Source: Paeniroseomonas aquatica (GTDB lineage: Bacteria > Pseudomonadota > Alphaproteobacteria > Acetobacterales > Acetobacteraceae). Taken from it: DNA of 64,000 nucleotides. Of this stretch, positions 46,898 to 55,952 are shown piece after piece. The DNA lies in contig NZ_JAUFPN010000191.1 of the NCBI RefSeq assembly GCF_030409335.1, forward strand, positions 62,001 through 126,000, read 5' to 3'. Below the pieces are notes generated by a model. That model was not told where the DNA came from. It did no database searches and was given only the letters and a program-made list of their open reading frames with translations. The position numbers and the translations under genes were made by a program. How positions within the stretch are numbered: the first letter of the stretch is position 1; every line of letters starts with the position of its first letter.

Positions 46898-48618
46898 TGC
46901 CCGATGATGGGTTCAACCCGGAGCAGCAGGAATACCTGAAGGGCTTCATGGCCGGGGTCGAGGCGCGGCGTGGGGCGCTGACGCCGGCCGCCGGCAACGG
47001 CGGCGCACCGGCCGATGCGCTGCGCACGGCGCAGGACCGCACGCTGGCCGCCGGCGGCAAGCTGGTGCCGCAGGAACAGGCCAAGCGCGACCGGCACCCG
47101 CTGGACCGTTGGGATGAGCTGACGGCGCGCGCCGCCGAGGGCAAATTCCCCAAGCCGATCGATGATTTCATCGGCCGCTTCCACGGGCTGTTCTTCGTCG
47201 GCCCGGTGCAGAACAGCTTCATGTGCCGGCTGCGCATCCCCGGCGGCATCCTCAACGCCTGGCAGTTGCGGGGCGTCGCCGATATCGCGGCGGAGTGTGC
47301 CGGCGGCTATGCCGACGTGACGACGCGGGCCAACCTGCAATACCGCGAGATCCCGGCGGAGAAGGGGCCGGAGGTGGTGATGCGGCTCGGCGAGATCGGG
47401 CTGCTGCCGCGCGGCACCGGGGCCGACAACATCCGTAACATCACGGCGAGCCCGACCGCGGGCATCGATGCGGCGGAGCTGGTGGATACCCGGCCGCTGG
47501 TGCGCGCGCTGCACCACCATATCCTCAACACCCGGGACCTCTTCGGCCTGCCGCGCAAATTCAACATCTCCCTCAGCGGCGGCGGCGCCGTCGAGGTGCT
47601 GGAGGAGACCAACGACATCGCCCTGGCCGCGGTCGAGACGTCGGAGGGCATCCGCTTCCGCCTCAACCTCGGCGGCATCACCGGGCACCGGGATTTCGCG
47701 CGGGAAACCGGCGTGGTGGTGGCGGAGGCCGAGGTGGTCGCCGTCTGCGACGCCATCCTCCGCGTCTTCATCGCCGAGGGCGACCGCACCGACCGGGCCA
47801 AGGCGCGGCTGAAATACGTGCTGGACCGGATGGGGGTGGAGGGCTTCCTCGCCGCGGTCGAGGCGCGGCTGGGTCGGCGGCTGGCGCGGCTGCCGGTGCT
47901 GGGCACGGCGCCGGCGCCGGCCAAGCATGGCCATGTCGGGGTGCAAGCGCAGAAGCAGCCGGGGCTTCGCTACATCGGCGTCACCATGCCGCTGGGGCGG
48001 CTGACGGTGGCGCAGCTGCGGGGCCTCGCCGATGTCGCGCAGGCGTTCGGCAGCGGCACCATCCGGCTGACGGTCTGGCAGAACCTGCTGATCTCGGACA
48101 TCCCGGAGGCGCAGGTGCCGCAGGCACGCGCCGCCATCGCCGCGCTCGGCTTGGGCTGGGAGGCAAGCGCGGTCCGCGGCGGGCTGGTCGCCTGCACCGG
48201 CGCGGCGGGCTGCAAATTCGCCGCCAGCCATACCAAGCAACATGCCGCGACGCTCGCCGATTTCCTCGAGGCGAACATCGCCCTCGATGCGCCGGTCAAC
48301 ATCCACCTGACCGGCTGCCACCATTCCTGTGCGCAGCACTACATCGCCGATATCGGCCTGCTCGGCACCAAGGTGGAGCGCGGCGAGGACATGGTCGAGG
48401 GCTACGACCTGCATGTCGGCGGCGGCGCCGGGCCGGCGCAGAAGATCGGCCGGATGATCCGGAAGGGCGTGGCGCAGGACGAGCTGGGGCCGGTGGTGCT
48501 TGGCCTGCTGCGGGCCTGGCTGGCGGGCCGCGACGGCCCCGGGGACAGCTTTCATCTCTGGTCGGCACGGCAGACCGATGAGGCGCTGGCCGGCCTCCAG
48601 GTCCTGGAGGACGCATGA
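46897..48618 (+). CDS. nirA: NirA-type assimilatory nitrite reductase (sirohaem, 4Fe-4S)
   Basis: Reduces nitrite to ammonium with six electrons, 573 residues. The sirohaem-[4Fe-4S] ligands follow the family pattern C-X5-C-X34-C-X3-C: Cys433, Cys439, Cys474, Cys478 (CTGAAGC and CHHSC). The two nitrite/sulfite-reductase half-domains are present (NLQYREIPAEKGPEV; NLLISDIPEAQV). Residues 6-20 carry the motif F-x-P-x-Q-x3-L-x-G-F-x-A-G, also found in the flavoprotein encoded next. The start is ATG 46897; GTG at 46894 is an alternative. It ends inside the flavoprotein start (4-base overlap). Confidence 0.9.
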   Translation: MPDDGFNPEQQEYLKGFMAGVEARRGALTPAAGNGGAPADALRTAQDRTLAAGGKLVPQEQAKRDRHPLDRWDELTARAAEGKFPKPIDDFIGRFHGLFFVGPVQNSFMCRLRIPGGILNAWQLRGVADIAAECAGGYADVTTRANLQYREIPAEKGPEVVMRLGEIGLLPRGTGADNIRNITASPTAGIDAAELVDTRPLVRALHHHILNTRDLFGLPRKFNISLSGGGAVEVLEETNDIALAAVETSEGIRFRLNLGGITGHRDFARETGVVVAEAEVVAVCDAILRVFIAEGDRTDRAKARLKYVLDRMGVEGFLAAVEARLGRRLARLPVLGTAPAPAKHGHVGVQAQKQPGLRYIGVTMPLGRLTVAQLRGLADVAQAFGSGTIRLTVWQNLLISDIPEAQVPQARAAIAALGLGWEASAVRGGLVACTGAAGCKFAASHTKQHAATLADFLEANIALDAPVNIHLTGCHHSCAQHYIADIGLLGTKVERGEDMVEGYDLHVGGGAGPAQKIGRMIRKGVAQDELGPVVLGLLRAWLAGRDGPGDSFHLWSARQTDEALAGLQVLEDA

Positions 48619-50132
48619 ACGCCATCTCGCCGATCCCCGGCCCCGCCCCGGTGCCGCTGATCCCCGACAGCGCACCCTTCAGCCCGGCGCAGCGCGCCTG
48701 GCTGAACGGCTTCCTCGCCGGGCTCTATGGCGGCTCAGGTGCCGCGACCCAGGCGACCCCCGTCGCCGCGCCGGTGGAGGAGTTTCCCTGGCACGACCCG
48801 GCGCTGGAGCTGGAGGAGCGGCTGGCGCTGGCCGTGGCCGCGCCGCGGCCGCGCAAGCTCATGGCGGCCATGGCCCAGCTCGATTGCGGCCAGTGCGGCT
48901 ATATCTGCCAGACCTATGCGGAGGCCCTGGCCACCGGCGCCGAGACCTCGGCCGGGCTCTGCGTGCCCGGCGGAAAGCCGACCAGCAAGGCGCTGAAGGC
49001 GCTGCTGGCCGAGGCGGCTCCCGCCGCGGCACCGGTCTCGGTTGCGAAGCCCGCCGGTCCGGTGGGCGAGGCGATCGGCTTCGTCGCGGCGAAGCGGCTG
49101 ACCGGGGATGGCTCGGCCAAGGATGTGCGGCAGGTGGTGCTGGACCTCGGCAGCAGCGGCCTCGCCTACCAGCCCGGCGATTCGCTCGGCGTCATCGTCG
49201 AGAACGACCCGGCGCTGGTCGATGCGGTGATGGTGGCGCTCGGCGCCGAGGACGCGCTGCGGCCGACCCTCAGCGTGGAAAAGGACATCGCCCGGCCGCT
49301 CGACCGCACCACGGACCTGCTGGCCGGCGCGGCGAAGGACCCCCGCGAGGCGGCGATGCTGCGCAAGCTCTCGGACGGCGACGATGATGCCGAGCCGAAG
49401 GAGGCCGATCTGCTGGACCTGCTGACGGCCTTCCCCTCGGCCCGGCCACCTGTCGCCGACCTCGTCGCATCCTTGCCGGCGCTGAAGCCGCGGCTCTATT
49501 CCATCGCCTCCTCGCCGCTGGCGGTGCCGGGGCAGGTGGAGCTCTGCGTCGGCGTCGTGCGGGCCGAGCGGCGGGGCCGGGTGCGGGACGGCGTCGCCTC
49601 CTGCCACCTCGGCTTCCGCGCCGCGCCCGGACTGCCGCTGAAGGCCTATGTGCAGACCAGCCATTTCCGCCTGCCCGTCGATCCCGGAACGCCCATCATC
49701 ATGGTTGGGCCGGGCACCGGCATCGCGCCCTTCCGCGCCTTCCTGCAGCACCGGGTGGCGACCGGGGCCCGCGGCCGGTCCTGGCTCTTCTTCGGCGACC
49801 AGCGCGGGGCGACCGACTTCCTCTATGGCGAGGAGCTGACGGGCTGGCAGAAGGACGGCGCGCTGACCAGGCTCTCGCTCGCCTGGTCGCGCGACGGGGC
49901 AAGGAAGGTCTATGTCCAGGACCGCATGCGGGAGGCGGCCGGCGACCTCTGGCGCTGGCTGCAGGATGGTGCGCAGTTCTACGTCTGCGGCGATGCCTCG
50001 CGCATGGCGAAGGACGTGGATGCGGCGCTGCGCGGCATCGCCATGCAGCAGGGCGGGATGAATGCCGACCAGGCGCGCGACTGGATCGTGGCGCTCGCCC
50101 GCCAGCATCGCTACCAGCGGGACGTCTACTGA
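48615..50132 (+). CDS. CysJ-like flavin reductase without flavodoxin domain, with RnfB-type Fe-S site
   Basis: 505 residues. The C-terminal two-thirds is a sulfite-reductase-flavoprotein FAD/NADPH module: PRLYSIASSP for FAD, VGPGTGIAPFRAFLQHR for NADPH and a C-terminal aromatic Tyr. The flavodoxin domain is missing. In its place residues 91-116 hold the RnfB-like [4Fe-4S] pattern CGQCGYICQ...C (Cys91, 94, 98, 116). The N-terminal FSPAQRAWLNGFLAG (22-36) resembles the CysJ assembly helix. It is the likely NADPH-to-nitrite-reductase electron donor, moving electrons FAD to Fe-S to sirohaem. It overlaps nirA by 4 bases and nasA by 1. Confidence 0.85.
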   Translation: MNAISPIPGPAPVPLIPDSAPFSPAQRAWLNGFLAGLYGGSGAATQATPVAAPVEEFPWHDPALELEERLALAVAAPRPRKLMAAMAQLDCGQCGYICQTYAEALATGAETSAGLCVPGGKPTSKALKALLAEAAPAAAPVSVAKPAGPVGEAIGFVAAKRLTGDGSAKDVRQVVLDLGSSGLAYQPGDSLGVIVENDPALVDAVMVALGAEDALRPTLSVEKDIARPLDRTTDLLAGAAKDPREAAMLRKLSDGDDDAEPKEADLLDLLTAFPSARPPVADLVASLPALKPRLYSIASSPLAVPGQVELCVGVVRAERRGRVRDGVASCHLGFRAAPGLPLKAYVQTSHFRLPVDPGTPIIMVGPGTGIAPFRAFLQHRVATGARGRSWLFFGDQRGATDFLYGEELTGWQKDGALTRLSLAWSRDGARKVYVQDRMREAAGDLWRWLQDGAQFYVCGDASRMAKDVDAALRGIAMQQGGMNADQARDWIVALARQHRYQRDVY

Positions 50133-52708
50133 TGGCCGAGACGCGCAGCACCTGCCCCTATTGCGGCGTCGGCTGCGGCGTACTGGTCTCGCCGGCCGGT
50201 GCGGTGCGCGGCGACCCGGAGCATCCGGCCAATCGCGGCCGACTGTGCAGCAAGGGCACCGCGCTGGGCGAGACGCTGGACCAGCCGGGCCGGCTGCTGC
50301 ACCCGGAAGTGGATGGCCGCCGGGCGAGCTGGGATGCGGCGCTGGATGCGGTGGCGGAGGGCTTCCGCGGCGCCCTGGCGGAGCATGGACCGGCCGGCGT
50401 CGCGCTCTATGTCTCGGGCCAGCTGCTGACCGAGGATTACTTCGCCGCCAATAAGTTCGCCAAGGGCTTCCTCGGCACCGGGAACATCGACAGCAACTCC
50501 CGTCTCTGCATGGCCAGCGCCGTGGCGGGGCATCGCCGGGCCTTCGGCGAGGATATCGTCCCCGGCATCTACGAGGATCTGGAACTGGCCGACCTCGTCG
50601 TGCTGGTCGGCAGCAACCTCGCCTGGTGCCATCCGGTGCTGTTCCAGCGGCTGCAGGCGGCACGGGCCGCGCGGCCGGAGATGCGGGTGGTGGTGGTCGA
50701 CCCCCGCCGCACCGCCACCTGCGAGGGTGCCGACCTGCACCTGCCGCTGGCGCCCGGCAGCGATGTCGCGCTGTTCAACGGGCTGCTCCGGCACCTGCAT
50801 GCCAGCGGCCGCCGCAGCGAGGCCGCCGGCCTGGACGCCGCGCTCGCCGCCGCCGGGGGCGGAACGGGGGGCGAGACGGGGATCGACCCGGCCTTGCTGA
50901 CCACCTTCTTCGCCTGGTTCGCCGCGACGCCGCGGACGGTGACCCTGTTCAGCCAGGGCGCCAACCAGTCCAGCAGCGGCACCGACAAGGCCAATGCCAT
51001 CATCAACTGCCACCTGCTGACCGGCAGCATCGGCCAGCCCGGCGCCGGCCCCTTCAGCGTGACCGGCCAGCCCAATGCCATGGGCGGGCGGGAGGTCGGC
51101 GCCCTGGCGACCACGCTGGCCGGCCACCTGGATTGGGACAACCCGGCCGAGGTCGAGGCCCTGCGTGGCTTCTGGCAGGCCCCGAGTCTCGCCGCCGGTC
51201 CCGGGCTCAAGGCGGTGGAGCTGTTCCAGGCGGCCGGCGAGGGGCGGATCGGTGCGCTCTGGATCATGGCGACCAACCCGGCCGTCTCGCTGCCGGACGC
51301 CGCTGCGGTCCGCGCGGCCATGCGGCGGGTCCCCTGCCTGGTGGTCTCGGAATGCGTGCGGGAGTCTGACACCGTCGACCTGGCCCGCATCCGCCTGCCG
51401 GCCCTGGGCTGGGGCGAGAAGGAGGGCACCGTCACCAACTCCGAACGGGTGATCAGCCGGCAGCGCGGTTTCCGCCCGGCCCCCGGCGAGGCGCGGCCGG
51501 ACTGGTGGGCCGTCGCCGAGGTCGCCGCCCGGCTCGGCTGGGGCGAGGCCTTCGCCTGGGAGGGTCCGGCGGCGATCTTCCGCGAGCATGCGGCGGTGAC
51601 GGCGCTGGCCCGGCCGGCGGCGCGCGCCTTCGACCTCTCTGGCCTCGCCGGCCTGACGGATGCGGACTACGGCACCCTGCCGCCGACCCGCTGGCCCGTG
51701 GCGCGCCCCGGTGAGGCCGGAGGGCGGCTCAGCCCCCCCGCCCGCTTCGTCGCCACCCCCAGCCGCCCACCGGCCCATGCCACCTCCCCGGCATATCCGC
51801 TGCGGCTGCTGACTGGGCGCCTGCGCGACCAGTGGCACAGCATGACCCGCACCGGCGCGGTACCGCGGCTCATGGCCCATAGCCCCGAGCCGGTGGCGGC
51901 GATCAACCCGGCCGATGCCGCCGGGCTGACCGACGGCGGCCTGGCCCGCGTGGCCAGCGCCTGGGGCAGCGCCGTGCTGCGGCTGCGGCACGACCCGGCG
52001 GTGGCCCGCGGCGCGGTCTTCGTGCCGATGCACTGGACCGACCGCTTCGCCCCGGCCGCGCGGATCAATGCAGCGGTGAACCCGGCGGTGGACCCGCACA
52101 GCGGCCAGCCCGAGCTGAAGCACACCCCCGTCCGGGTGGAGCCGGTCGGAATGGCCTGGCACGGCTTCGCCCTGGCGCGCCGGCCGCTGGGCACCGCGCT
52201 GGCGAACTGGACCGCGCTGCTGCCCGCGGCCGACGGCGTCTGGCGGCACGAGTTGGGCGGTCTGGAGGCCCCGGCCGAGGCTTTCGCCCGGCTGCGGGTC
52301 CTGCTGGAGGAGCCCGATGCCGCCTGGGTGGTGCTGGAGGACCCCGCCGCCGGGCTGCACCGCGCCGCGCTGCTGCGGGACGGCAGGCTGCTGGCCTGCC
52401 TCTTCCTCGACCCGGCGCCGGCACTCCCGGCACGGGACTGGCTGGTCGGCCTCTTCGCGGATGCCCGCATCGGCAGCGACGCCCGCCGGGCGCTGCTCGC
52501 CGGGGCGCCGGCGGATGGCCCGGCCCCCTCCCCCACCATCTGCGTCTGCCACGGGATCGCCGCCGCCGGCATCTGCCGGGCCATCGCCGCCGGTGCCGAT
52601 ACCCTGGCCCTGGTCGGCGAGGCGACGCGGGCCGGCACCGGCTGCGGCTCCTGCAAGCCGGAGATCGCCGCACTACTTGTGGCGCAGAGAATCCCGGAGC
52701 CCGCCTGA
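50132..52708 (+). CDS. nasA: Assimilatory nitrate reductase, molybdopterin catalytic subunit
   Basis: Reduces nitrate to nitrite in the cytoplasm, 858 residues. The N-terminal [4Fe-4S] ligands are Cys8, Cys11, Cys15 (CPYCGVGC) and Cys39. Molybdenum-cofactor segments such as GNIDSNSRLCMASAV and TGQPNAMGGREVGALA follow. The C-terminal 50 residues add a BFD-like [2Fe-2S] domain (ICVCHGI ... GTGCGSCKPE), as in many NasA proteins, giving a second electron entry site. It is coupled by one-base overlaps to both neighbours. Confidence 0.96.
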   Translation: MAETRSTCPYCGVGCGVLVSPAGAVRGDPEHPANRGRLCSKGTALGETLDQPGRLLHPEVDGRRASWDAALDAVAEGFRGALAEHGPAGVALYVSGQLLTEDYFAANKFAKGFLGTGNIDSNSRLCMASAVAGHRRAFGEDIVPGIYEDLELADLVVLVGSNLAWCHPVLFQRLQAARAARPEMRVVVVDPRRTATCEGADLHLPLAPGSDVALFNGLLRHLHASGRRSEAAGLDAALAAAGGGTGGETGIDPALLTTFFAWFAATPRTVTLFSQGANQSSSGTDKANAIINCHLLTGSIGQPGAGPFSVTGQPNAMGGREVGALATTLAGHLDWDNPAEVEALRGFWQAPSLAAGPGLKAVELFQAAGEGRIGALWIMATNPAVSLPDAAAVRAAMRRVPCLVVSECVRESDTVDLARIRLPALGWGEKEGTVTNSERVISRQRGFRPAPGEARPDWWAVAEVAARLGWGEAFAWEGPAAIFREHAAVTALARPAARAFDLSGLAGLTDADYGTLPPTRWPVARPGEAGGRLSPPARFVATPSRPPAHATSPAYPLRLLTGRLRDQWHSMTRTGAVPRLMAHSPEPVAAINPADAAGLTDGGLARVASAWGSAVLRLRHDPAVARGAVFVPMHWTDRFAPAARINAAVNPAVDPHSGQPELKHTPVRVEPVGMAWHGFALARRPLGTALANWTALLPAADGVWRHELGGLEAPAEAFARLRVLLEEPDAAWVVLEDPAAGLHRAALLRDGRLLACLFLDPAPALPARDWLVGLFADARIGSDARRALLAGAPADGPAPSPTICVCHGIAAAGICRAIAAGADTLALVGEATRAGTGCGSCKPEIAALLVAQRIPEPA

Positions 52709-54018
52709 TGCAGCATTTCCCCGTCTTCCTCGACCTCCAGGGCCGGCCGGTGCTGGTGCTGGGCACGGGGGAGGTTGCGGAGCGCAAGGCGGCGGCGGTG
52801 CGGGAAGCAGGCGCCGCGGTGCGCTTCGCCGCCACCTTCACCCCGGAGCTGCTGGAGGGCTGCGCCCTGGCGATCGGGGCCGATGCGGCGGAGGCCGAGC
52901 TGCAGGCCCTGGCGGTGGCCTGCCGGGCCCGTGGCGTGCCGGTCAACGTGGTCGACCGCCCGGGTCTCTGCACCGCGCTGATGCCCGCCATCATCGACCG
53001 GGCCCCGGTGACCGTCGCCATCTCGACCGGCGGCGCCGCCCCGGTGCTGGCCCGGATGGTCCGGCAGAAGGTCGAGGCGGTGCTGCCGCCCGAGCTGGGC
53101 CGGATCGCGGCCCTGGCCGAGCGCTTCAAGTCGGCGGTGCGGCGGCGGCTGCCGGACCTCGCGGCGCGGCGGCGCTTCCTCGATGGGGTGCTGGGCGGCC
53201 AGCCGGCCGAGCTGGCCGCGGCGGGGCGCGAGGCGGAGGCCGACATGGCCTTCGCCGCCGCGCTGGACGCTGCCGACCTGGCCCTGCCGGGGATCGTGCA
53301 CCTGGTCGGTGCCGGTCCGGGCGCGCCGGACCTGCTGACGCTCCGGGCGCTGCGGCTGCTGGGCGAGGCGGATGTCATCGTGCATGACCGGCTCGGCACC
53401 GAGGCGGTGCTGGAGATGGCCCGGCGCGACGCCGAGCGCATCTTCGTCGGCAAGGCCCGAGCCAACCACTGCGTGCCGCAGGCGGACATCAACACGCTGC
53501 TGGTGCGGCTGGCCCGGGAGGGCAAGCGGGTGGTGCGGCTGAAGGGCGGGGACCCCTTGATCTTCGGCCGCGGCGGCGAGGAAGCCGAAGCCCTGGCCGC
53601 GGCCGGGATCGCCTGCGAGGTGGTGCCCGGGGTGACCGCGGCGCTGGCCTGCGCCGCCGGCGCCGGTATCCCGCTGACGCATCGGGATTGCGCCCGCGCC
53701 GTCACCTTCGTCACCGGCCACCGGCGCGACGGCGGCGTCGACGTGGCCGGGCTGGTCCGACCGGGCCAGACCCTGGCGATCTACATGGGGATCGCCACCC
53801 TGGGGCCGCTGCGCGAGGCGCTGGTGGCCGAGGGCCTGGACCCCGCCACCCCCGCCGCGGTGGTGGAGCGCGGCGGGACCGACCGGCAGCGCGTGCTGCG
53901 CGGCACACTGGAGAGCATCACCGCCGAGGCGCCGGCCTGGGTGACCGGCGGCCCGGCGCTGCTGCTGGTGGGCGAAGTGGTCGGCCGTAGTGCCCGGGGC
54001 TGGGCCGCGGCCGCCTAG
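52708..54018 (+). CDS. cysG: Sirohaem synthase (CysG)
   Basis: Fused enzyme for sirohaem, the nitrite reductase cofactor, 436 residues. The N-terminal about 200 residues are the precorrin-2 dehydrogenase/ferrochelatase domain (VLVLGTGEVAERKAAAV, NVVD, PVTVAISTGGAAPVLAR). The C-terminal part is uroporphyrinogen-III methyltransferase (LVGAGPGAPDLLTLRALRLL, VVRLKGGDPLIFGRGGEE, VTFVTGH). It lies directly after nasA and ends the operon. Its end overlaps the convergent next gene by 4 bases. Confidence 0.96.
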   Translation: MQHFPVFLDLQGRPVLVLGTGEVAERKAAAVREAGAAVRFAATFTPELLEGCALAIGADAAEAELQALAVACRARGVPVNVVDRPGLCTALMPAIIDRAPVTVAISTGGAAPVLARMVRQKVEAVLPPELGRIAALAERFKSAVRRRLPDLAARRRFLDGVLGGQPAELAAAGREAEADMAFAAALDAADLALPGIVHLVGAGPGAPDLLTLRALRLLGEADVIVHDRLGTEAVLEMARRDAERIFVGKARANHCVPQADINTLLVRLAREGKRVVRLKGGDPLIFGRGGEEAEALAAAGIACEVVPGVTAALACAAGAGIPLTHRDCARAVTFVTGHRRDGGVDVAGLVRPGQTLAIYMGIATLGPLREALVAEGLDPATPAAVVERGGTDRQRVLRGTLESITAEAPAWVTGGPALLLVGEVVGRSARGWAAAA

Positions 54019-54770
54019 GCCGGGAGGACGCGTTCCAGCGGCAGGCCGCGGCAGTCCATCTCGTATTCCAGGTCGACCACCGGCGGGCGGCAATGCTGCC
54101 AGGTGACGCCGTGCCGGGCGGCGCCGCGGGCGACCAGCTCCTCGCCGAGGAAGGGGTGGATGTCGTGCACGGTATAGACCTGCACGGCGGTGGTCTTCGA
54201 CCAGTCGGCGCCGAGCGCTTCCATGCGCCGCTCCATCTCGCCTAGCACGTATTGCGCCTTGGTGCGGATGCCGGCCGGGGTCAGGTCGCGGAAGGCGATG
54301 GTATTCTCGGCATAGGTGCCCTTGCCCTCCACGCTCTCGCCGCTGCCGGCGACGACGAAGCTGGGGGCGGCCTCGGCGTCGGGCACCGCATAGCTGAAGG
54401 CATGGAAGCTCGGCACCCCCGGCGGGGCGATCGCCGGGCAGACGTTGCTGCGGGCGACCGGGTTGCGGCCGTCGAACAGCACGCCCCAGTCCTCCAGCAC
54501 CGCGGCATAGGCTTGGTTGAAGCTGCGGAAGCCGTCCTCGGTGAAGGGCGCGGGGGAACGCAGCTCGCAGGCGCAGAAGGCGGTCAGCGGCAGGCCGAGC
54601 GTGCCGAGAAGCGCGGCGATGCGGTTGAATCCCTCGTCCAGCGGCACCGGCTCGGCGAAGCGCGCACGTTCCAGGCGCCAGCCCGGCAGCGCGGCGACCC
54701 CGCCGGAGTACTGGAAGACGGCGGGAATGAAACGGTAGCCGGCCCCGGGCCGCTCGATCGTGCTGTACAT
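54015..54770 (-). CDS. RidA/CnbZ-like putative deaminase
   Basis: 251 residues, no signal. I recall the pattern AFCACELRSPAPFTEDGF, NPVARSNVCP and PSFHAFSYAVP from proteins annotated as 2-amino-5-chloromuconate deaminase (CnbZ), related to the RidA/YjgF fold. The Arg in ARSNVCP would match the RidA carboxylate-binding Arg. This is memory of a family pattern, not an alignment. It is divergent from a cyanuric-acid-hydrolase/barbiturase gene with a 62-base gap, so both are probably expressed together. In the Rut pathway a RidA-family protein (RutC) also accompanies ring opening of pyrimidines. Confidence 0.55.
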   Translation of the reverse strand: MYSTIERPGAGYRFIPAVFQYSGGVAALPGWRLERARFAEPVPLDEGFNRIAALLGTLGLPLTAFCACELRSPAPFTEDGFRSFNQAYAAVLEDWGVLFDGRNPVARSNVCPAIAPPGVPSFHAFSYAVPDAEAAPSFVVAGSGESVEGKGTYAENTIAFRDLTPAGIRTKAQYVLGEMERRMEALGADWSKTTAVQVYTVHDIHPFLGEELVARGAARHGVTWQHCRPPVVDLEYEMDCRGLPLERVLPA

Positions 54771-54832
54771 GCCAAGCCTCCTGCGTCGGGCTATGGTGCC
54801 ACCGAAACCTGCCGCCGGGAGCCCCCACCGTC

Positions 54833-55948
54833 ATGCCGACCCCCCGACGCGCCGCGGTTCATCGCGTGCCGATGCGCCATCCCGGCGACACCGCCGCCAT
54901 CGAGGCGCTGTTCGACAGCGGCGCCCTGGATCCGGCCGCCGTGGTGGCGATCCTCGGCAAGACCGAGGGCAACGGCTGCGTCAATGATTTCACCCGGGCT
55001 TATGCGGTGCAGGCGCTGTCGCACATGCTGGCGCGGCGGCTCGGCACCACCGCCGAGGCCATCAGGGCGGGCATCGCCCTGGTCATGTCCGGCGGCACCG
55101 AGGGCGGGCTTTCGCCGCATTTCCTGGTTCTGGCGGTGACCGCGGGCGAGGCCGCGAACCCTTCCGGGGCGCTGGCCATCGGCATTGCCTTCACGCCGGA
55201 TTTCGCCCCCGAGGAGATCGGCCGCATGGCGCAGGTCGATGCCACCGCCGATGCGGTCCGCCGGGCCATGGCCGAGGCCGGCATCAGCGATCCGGCCGGC
55301 GTGCACTACGTCCAGGTGAAATGCCCGCTGCTGACCAACGACAGCATGGCCCAGGCCCGGGCGCGCGGCGCCGCGGTGGCGACCGAGGACACCTATGCTT
55401 CGATGGGCCTCTCCCGCGGTGCATCTGCCCTGGGCGTGGCACTCGCGCTGGGCGAGGTGGCGCGGGTGGAGGCAGGGGGCATCGGCCGGGACTGGAGCAA
55501 GTTCTCGGGCCGGGCAAGCGCTTCGGCAGGGGTCGAGCTGGAGCGCAACGAGGTGATCGTGCTCGGGAATTCGATGGCCTGGGCGGGCGACCTGCGGATT
55601 GCCCATGCGGTGATGGACGATGCCATCGACCTGCCGGCGGTGCGGCGTGCGGTCGCGGCGGTGGGCATGCCTCTCGAGGAAGGCCAGGTGCCCGCCGCGA
55701 TGGCGGATTGCCTTGTCGCGGTACTGGCGAAGGCGGAGCCCTCGTCCAGCGGCCGGATCCGCGGCCAGCGGCACATCATGTGGGACGACAGCGACATCAA
55801 CGCGACGCGGCATGCCCGGGCGCTGGTCGGCGGCGTCATCGCCGGGGTGGTGGGACGGACGGATATCTTCGTCAGCGGCGGCGCCGAGCATCAGGGCCCG
55901 GATGGGGGCGGGCCGGTCGCGGTCATCGCGCGTCCGGCCCGCGTCTAG
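54833..55948 (+). CDS. Ring-opening amidohydrolase (cyanuric acid hydrolase/barbiturase family)
   Basis: Opens s-triazine or pyrimidine rings, 371 residues. Three tandem Ser-Lys pairs, the family hallmark, are seen at the expected spacing: Lys43 (LGKTEGN)/Ser86 (MSGGTEG), Lys163 (VQVKCP)/Ser231 (SASAGVE) and Lys300 (VLAKAE)/Ser348 (VSGGAEHQGPDGGG). The numbering nearly matches AtzD. Whether the substrate is cyanuric acid or barbiturate cannot be decided by eye. It is divergent from the RidA/CnbZ-like gene; no other s-triazine genes are near. Confidence 0.88.
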   Translation: MPTPRRAAVHRVPMRHPGDTAAIEALFDSGALDPAAVVAILGKTEGNGCVNDFTRAYAVQALSHMLARRLGTTAEAIRAGIALVMSGGTEGGLSPHFLVLAVTAGEAANPSGALAIGIAFTPDFAPEEIGRMAQVDATADAVRRAMAEAGISDPAGVHYVQVKCPLLTNDSMAQARARGAAVATEDTYASMGLSRGASALGVALALGEVARVEAGGIGRDWSKFSGRASASAGVELERNEVIVLGNSMAWAGDLRIAHAVMDDAIDLPAVRRAVAAVGMPLEEGQVPAAMADCLVAVLAKAEPSSSGRIRGQRHIMWDDSDINATRHARALVGGVIAGVVGRTDIFVSGGAEHQGPDGGGPVAVIARPARV

Positions 55949-55952
55949 CCGC

